Assembly: GCF_000471905.2 (NCBI RefSeq)
Contig: NW_006494931.1
Coordinates: 7,151,222-7,215,221 of the forward strand
DNA from: Amborella trichopoda
Lineage: Eukaryota > Streptophyta > Magnoliopsida > Amborellales > Amborellaceae
DNA length: 64,000 bases
Direction: 5' to 3'
Position numbers and translations under genes: made by a program. The notes under the pieces are model-generated. The model was not told the DNA's origin and made no database searches. It saw only the letters and a list, made by a program, of their open reading frames with translations. Shown piece by piece: positions 58,155-64,000 of the stretch (its first letter is position 1; each line of letters opens with the position of its first letter).

Positions 58155-59879
58155 GGAAAAGACGTCCTAGATTGCTGGGATGAGGGAAATATAACTTTCT
58201 TTCTCTTCTGGGAACATTTTTGTCGAGATGAAAGTTGGCCTTAGGTCGGCCTCATCCCCAATGTTTATCTCTTCAAGCTCGTCAGCTTTGTCCTGACCAC
58301 CTTCTTCCCACTCGTCTGGAGCTTCTTGCTACTCCTCATTAGGAGATTCACAAGGTTTTTCATTAACCTCGAGTGCAGAGACACACGATCCTGACATTTC
58401 TGCTTTTAGGAGGGGCCCAGTGTGAGAGACGATTTCTGGTCCCTGGCCGGACCAAGCAATGAAAGGGTCAACTTTGAACGGGGTGTCCATAACCTCGTAA
58501 TTGAGGTCACTCAGTATTTGCCTCGAACTGGGTGACGCTTCATGAACATGAATCATGTGACAAGCCTTGTGGAAATAGGAGCATGAAGATGGCATGGTCT
58601 TGGCTTGGGTTGAAAGGGCGTCGGTGACTATCAAGAATCCGGCCGCCTAGGCTAGCATCTTTCTTAGGTGCTTCCGCTGCGACCTGTTGAGGCTGGTGCC
58701 TCCAAGCTCTCTATTTAGAGTGTCGAAGTCTGGGCACTATAGAGCTGCACCTGTGGAAGAAATAGAAGTGGAGGGAGAAGAAGAAGAGTTAGAATGTTTC
58801 GGGCAACTTTTTACGTCGTTGCCAAAATTGGATATGTGCATGGGGTATTTTAGGTCTTGCCCCAGCTTTGACCATTGCAAGGTGCTTTTAGTATTGTCAC
58901 CATTTTAGATGAGTCCCGAGCTGCTGATGACTCAGGGATGACTGCCTGATTGGATGACAGGATAAGGCGAGCTGTGTTTGGGATGAAGTCTTGTAAGGTT
59001 GGCAATGGAGGAAGGGGCCTGAGAAATTCTTCCTCGACTGGTGGCTGAGGGAGACGATTCCTTTGGCGAGCAAACTTGGGTGCCTGTCTCCTTTTGGATC
59101 CCTGAGGAGGGGTTTGGTTTACCTTATTGAGCTGATGAATAGTCCTAGCTTAGTGGACTGTCTCACTCCTCAGGGACTTGAGTCTACTTCGTCCATGGTA
59201 GACTTCCTAAGGTTGAGAACTCGAGGGCTCTGAAGGGTCTAGTGTAGGCTCATACGGGACCGGTAGCAGGATTTTCTCTTGAACGGGAGTGACGGCTTGG
59301 CAGCACTCAGGGAGAATGACACAAATGATGTGGTCTTCCTACACCTTCTGAGTGACTATAGCTTCAAACCCAGAGCATTCTTTTAGCTCGTGGCCCCATA
59401 CTTGGTGGTATAGGTACCAGAGGTTTTCCATACCCTAGGCAAGGTGTTTAGACTACCTGGCGAGCTTGAGAGTGAGGAGACCTTGTTGGGGCTATGTCTC
59501 GAGAAGGGCCTATGGAGGGTCTAGCTCAGCGCTTCCTGGGGCTTGTGTCGGGAGTTCTTCTTGCACTGGTGGAAGAGGGACTTGAGGGCATCCTTCTAAG
59601 TTTCCATGAGCTTCCTGACATTGCTTCATCTTCTTTGCCATGAGCTCCTGAAAGCCAGTTCATTTTCTCATGTCATGGCCTCGTATCAAGTGATACGAAT
59701 GCAAGAGGTTCTCAGTTCCTGAAGGCAGGAACTTGGGCTGCCTTGTCGGTTTTGACGTGATGTGTCCCTCTTTGAGCATTATGGAAAATAGTGCATGGAG
59801 GATGGCGGGTGCCCCATCATCTTCTTCTATTATCACTATGTGAGAAGCCTCAGTTGCCCCGAACGCTTTCTTTAACTCC

Positions 59880-61110
59880 TCGAGCTTTATCTTACCCTTG
59901 TTAATAAGGGCTTTGATAGTGTCGTTGAGCTTATAGCAGTCCTGATTGGGGTGGCCTACTTTCTTGTGATAGGCGCATTACCTCTCGTGTGTCTTCTGTT
60001 TAGCTTGTTCAGGAGTGCTAACCTCCAGCAGCTGGATCATGTTTTTCTCCAGTAGTAGTCGAAGCAACGCAAGAACCCACTCCTTGTCAAAAGGATACAC
60101 CTTTTTCTGGTGCTGGGTCCAGAAGTCACTTTGCTCTAAGTTTTTGGGAGGCAGGATCTTGTTGTAGGACAGCTGCTTGCCCTCGGTCTGAGACATTTGT
60201 GCCTTGGAGAGATCCAAAGTTTGAGGAGCAGAGTTCTTAGTGTCAATCACGGTGATAGCTGCACTGATCACAACGTTTTGCTGACTGCCCCGATAGCGGT
60301 TCGAACCTGAGGGTTGCTAACGAGATCCAACATGGTGTTTGGACATACCCTCTATACGAACTGCTTTGGAGATGAGCTATGACATGGAGGGTGGATTGGA
60401 GGCCTCGACATGCAAGGCGATCTCGAGAAGCATGTTCCATATGCAGGTCTGGACAGCTTCCTTTTCAATCATGGGAGTGGCATGAAAAGTTGCCAGCTCT
60501 CTCCATCAGACTATGAACTTGTCAATTGGCCCACCAAGGTCTTGAGTCAAAGTTAGGAGCTCAATGATCTCCATGATCCTTTGGACTTCATAGAAGCGTT
60601 GGAAAAACAACTACTCCATTTCTTGCCAGGTGTGCACCGAGTTTGGACGCAGCGGAGCATACCACTGGAAGGCTAGCCTTTTGAGAGTCTCGACAAACTG
60701 ATGGAGGAGGAGTCGCGCGTCAGTTGTCATCTCTCAATAAGCCGCTTGGAATTGAGCAGTATGCTGGTGCGGGGATGTAGTACCGTTGAACAGGGGGAGC
60801 TTCCCTTTTTTATAGTTCGGGGGAAACGACACTTGGTCAATATATGAGGGGTACAGCTTCTAGTAGCAGGGCACCTCTTGCATGCTTGGTACCTTGTTTT
60901 TGAGGTAATGGGCCACCATGGCATCTATGTCAATTTTGGAAACCCCCGCAGGAGCTAGAGCTATCCAAAGAGACCGATGAGGGAGTTTGCGTGGGAATAG
61001 TGTCTTCACCAGACGGAGAATTGGTCTCATCATGAGAAGAAGGGGACCTAGAGGCTTTTAGACATTCCATCTTTTTGAGAATAGACTGCATCTTTACCTT
61101 GAACATGTTC
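59880..61110 (-). mobile_element. Gag region of the minus-strand element
   Basis: Contains sequence equivalent to the plus-strand gag: a start near 60820 reading KGKLPLFNGTTSPHQH-like phrases, QWYAPLRPNSVHTWQEME near 60650, and a zinc-knuckle-like CAYHKKVGHPNQDCY at about 59985-59940. The N-terminal portion (61110-60930) has a Ser/Pro-rich stretch. It is broken in several places. Confidence 0.75.
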
Positions 61111-62732
61111 ATCTACTCCACTTGGGCGTTGTCTAGCTCGTTAGTCATCATGATACTGACCGTTTCTTATGGAAGGTCTGAGCCAAGTGGAGTAATGGAT
61201 AGCCGAGGTTGGCTAGTCGTGCGTGGAAAGTCTGTCTGCAGGGTCTCAGCATGCCCCAAGTGGACTTGAGCCTTGTATATCAATCATGTGAGGACTAGTT
61301 CTTTACGGTCTTGGGATCGTAGCTTCTTAGCAGTGATAACCAAGCAATACTCTTAGACTGGCTCAGGCTCTGAAATCCATAGAGGGAAGAAGGGATTACG
61401 AGAAAAGAGGTCACCAACAGTGGTAACCTTGACTGCCTTGGGGGCTTCTTTAGTCAGGATCTGCAAACCTTTCTTCTGCTTAATCTTGAGGCGGCTATGG
61501 ACCTCACTCCAGAACCGAGCCTACGGCTTGAACTACCCTGCTTTTCTTGAGCAGTCAAGGGCCGTGTCTATTAGTTGAAGAAAATAATGGGGTCCAAGGA
61601 CTGAGGACAACCTGGGTCACTACCTTGGAGGCTGCAGACTCCTGTCGGACATCAGGCCATTGCCCCAGATTTCCTTGTGGGACCCGGGTGTACGGCTGAC
61701 CTGAGGCTAGCTCAAGATGGTACTCTTAGGGAAGACCTTTGAATACTAGGTCTCTAGGTGCTTGCCTGGTGAGAGAGGAGGGATAGAAGAAGGAGCTGGT
61801 TCTTGACTCCGCCCGAGCTGGGATCGGGAAGGAACCTGTAAGGTCGGTGTGTGTGCACCTTTAGGGTTAACTATCCTGGTGGCTTGGGGGTCAGCCAGGG
61901 TTTGTTCAACTGGTCCGACCTTAGGAGGACGAGACCCAGGAGCTTGTGTCCATAAGGGACCTGGTAGAAGCCCATCTCTCACAGGGTGAAGCTGTGTGTG
62001 GTGAGAGGGACGACAAAGTGGTCGACCCTCATGTGCTCGAGTTGACGTCGAACTGGCACTACCCCAAGCTGTGGGATGCATGACGTGCGCAGCGTTTGAC
62101 CCGGGAAGGCTTAGCCTTGAACACAAGTTCGAGGAGGCATGAAAGTTGCCCCGAGGTGTGGCTCGAGTGGTTGGACCGTGAGCTCTTAAATGTGTGTGTG
62201 GGGTGGAGACCCCAAGATTTCCTCCTCCGACTGCCGAGTCTTCAGGTGTAGAAGTTCAGGGTAGTCAAGGATTTCGAGGGGTAGCCTTGCGGCGATCCTC
62301 AAAAGCCAGGGCAACTTGATTGCCTTTTTGAGAGTGGACAAGGTAGCCTTCCAGCGTACCCCAGCAATATGACTGGCAAGGGACTTGCCAGTAGCAGGGT
62401 GCGTGCTGTGTGCGGTAGCAGATGTGCTACTAATGCAAGGGGCCTTGATGGAGTGTCCACCAGGGCAAGGAAGCAGGAAGTCAGGGACCTTTAAGTCCCT
62501 TCTCGCATCAACATAGGAAAGAACCTCGGAGCTGGACTTTGAGTCCCGACTGAAAAGGAGTGTGGGGAAGGAATCTTAAGCATTTTGTCTCCCTAGGACA
62601 GTCATGAGTGCGAGGATAGGAAAGTCCCCGACTCGGATAAAGAGGTTGAATAACCAAGGTGCCATAGAAGGTAGTGCAGAAAGTAAAAGATGATACTAAT
62701 CAAACAAGAGTGAATCGACGAAGGGCTAATAA

Positions 62733-62752
62733 GTCCCTAGTGGAGTCGTCAA
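62733..62752 (-). other. Primer binding site, minus strand
   Basis: The plus strand reads GTCCCTAGTGGAGTCGTCAA here; on the minus strand this is the primer site, two bases from the LTR end at 62755. It is homologous to 34253-34272. Its plus-strand reading is very close to the CCCCAGTGGAGTC unit of the U3 arrays. Confidence 0.75.
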
Positions 62753-62754
62753 GC

Positions 62755-64000
62755 TGGTTAGGTGCCTCGATCTCGCCTCCCCAGATCTAGGTGATCAGTT
62801 GACATATGTCTCGAGTTCGAAAGACCCAGGACTTGAGATCGCTCTCTTGGGAACCTTGTTCAAGAACAAGGGTACGTATCGAATTAGCGAGAGAGGAATT
62901 TTGGATGTGAGGTGGGGATCAACCTCACTGGGTCCGTGACTTACAAGGGCTGACTCGCGTGGGTGCCCTCTTAAATCACGACGGAAGCCCCGTAGCTACT
63001 TCAGCTGGTTCAGAATCACCTCCCTTAACCTGCAATCTCCTAGTTTTCTAGACAACACTACTACGGTTAATTTGTAAGATAAGTGGGCCAAAAGACCCAC
63101 CCTTATCTTAAGGAAACACACATTTGCATGGCTAAGAATGTGAGAAGCTAGGGTGATGAAATGGAAGGTTTGAACGAGAGGAGAAAAGAAGAGGGTACTC
63201 GATGAGAGGACGAGGCTAGCATGATAGCTGGACCAGTGCAATGACCGACCCGGAGAGGTAGCAAGTCGGGCACGGTACTTTGGACCGGCGTGACGGCATT
63301 ACTACTCGAAACCAAGGTCGACATGACTTTCCTAATTTGGTGTGGCAGCAAGATGGGCATGATACTCAGGACCAACACAATGACAAAACTGCGCGACAGC
63401 ATTGCAAGACTAGATTGAGTCTATCCTTGGTCAAGTGAGAATTGAATGAAGAAAATGCACCAAATGAGGAAGAGATGGGGTCTCCACGGCGCTAGGCGTC
63501 ACCACTAGCAGTGTCACAGCCCTTGGATGGCGCTAGGCACTATTGCTCACAGCTAGAGGCCAAGCAATGAAATACAGGCAGCGCTAAGCATCACCATTGG
63601 GCAACACGAGAATGGCGGCGATAGCCTTTGGCGAAGCACGCAGTGATAGCCATTCACGAGGCACACGGCGACACTTCTTGCTCAGGCACGTGGTGATAGG
63701 AGTGGAACGTAAGAAGAGGCTGCACACGACAATAGGCACCGAATGCATGAAGGAAGCTCGCGGACGGCGATAGGCAACGAACACACGAAGTAAGCTCGTG
63801 GATGGTGATAGGCATCGAACTCACAAAGGAAGCTCACAGACGGTGATAGAGGTTGCCACAACCTCTCCCCAGCGGCGATAGGCATCGTAGTCCGCGATAG
63901 GAATGCAATAAGGGGATACCCATGCGGGCCGTAATTAGTTTTGTCGTCTGCATTCTTCACTGAGGTGTCGAGGAAACATTTACGGATGGCGATGAGCAGC
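62755..64000 (-). mobile_element. 5' LTR (3' part) of the minus-strand element, runs off window
   Basis: Begins TGGTTAGGTGCC, the complement of the LTR terminus, and aligns with 9147-10350 and 38250-39480. It carries the GATAGGC minisatellite from about 63600 to the window end, so it belongs to that subfamily. It has no coding content. Confidence 0.8.
63600..64000 (-). repeat. GGCGATAGGCACCG-type minisatellite
   Basis: About ten units of roughly 33-40 bp, for example GACGGCGATAGGCAACGAAC near 63763 and GGTGATAGGCATCGAACTC near 63805. The array continues to the window edge. Confidence 0.75.

Larger units (their letters stand above)
54621..62754 (-). mobile_element. Tat-lineage Ty3/gypsy element, complete-length internal region, minus strand
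   Basis: From the primer site (62752-62733) leftward, the minus strand shows an N-terminal region (62126-61100), gag with a zinc knuckle (60900-59880), a pre-RT linker (59880-58160), reverse transcriptase (58154-57447), RNase H plus a second archaeal-type RNase H (57240-56409), integrase (56290-55400) and purine-rich 3' untranslated sequence (55200-54621). The second RNase H marks the Tat (Ogre/Retand/Tat) branch. The 5' LTR starts at 62755. No minus-strand 3' LTR is present; a plus-strand LTR meets it at about 54620. The element is broken by many interruptions (ten or more) and looks old. Confidence 0.85.

Noticed and set aside
58687-58908. Plus-strand 73-residue frame with an acidic stretch
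   Set aside because: Antisense of the pre-RT linker of the minus-strand element.

Overview
This is a plant nuclear window, very probably from an angiosperm. It is built almost entirely from retroelement fossils separated by AT-rich intergenic DNA. The evidence for a plant is: Ty3/gypsy elements of the Tat lineage (RNase H followed by a second, archaeal-type RNase H), RNase H-bearing plant LINEs, copia-type LTRs with an initiator-Met-type primer site, and a degraded 14-3-3 exon. I see no intact host gene, tRNA or rRNA. Two 20-N assembly gaps are present (19283-19302 and 51561-51580).

Layout. 1-13105: one giant LTR on the plus strand (1-7302, running off the left edge) has inserted into another plus-strand LTR copy (7303-9146), which is in turn cut by a minus-strand LTR (9147-13105). 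13130-14430: 3' half of a LINE, minus strand. 14431-32887: AT-rich DNA holding a copia-type solo LTR (17173-17879), a second LINE (22395-25840) split by a small LTR-bounded element with a perfect 5-bp target duplication (22566-24246), a 14-3-3 pseudogene and possible exons (27530-28751), and a copia remnant (31430-32015). 32888-38249: plus-strand Tat-type element (LTR end, primer binding site, gag), cut by a minus-strand LTR (38250-41335). 41336-47640: mosaic of short pieces in both orientations. 47641-54620: a second near-complete giant LTR, plus strand. 54621-62754: the longest internal region, minus strand, with gag, RT, two RNase H domains and integrase. Its primer binding site lies next to its own LTR (62755 to the window edge).

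The most interesting signal is inside the giant LTRs (about 7 kb or more). They are packed with several unrelated minisatellites in fixed order. One array downstream of the TATA box (5650-6530) has units that fold as hairpins with apparently covarying arms around a conserved loop. A second array, upstream of the TATA box (1441-1915, 42590-42975, 49262-49690), repeats a unit resembling the complement of the family's own primer binding site. Two LTR subfamilies share the TATA neighbourhood but carry different minisatellites at the same downstream place. All retroelements here look old and broken. Borders given as round numbers were placed by eye.
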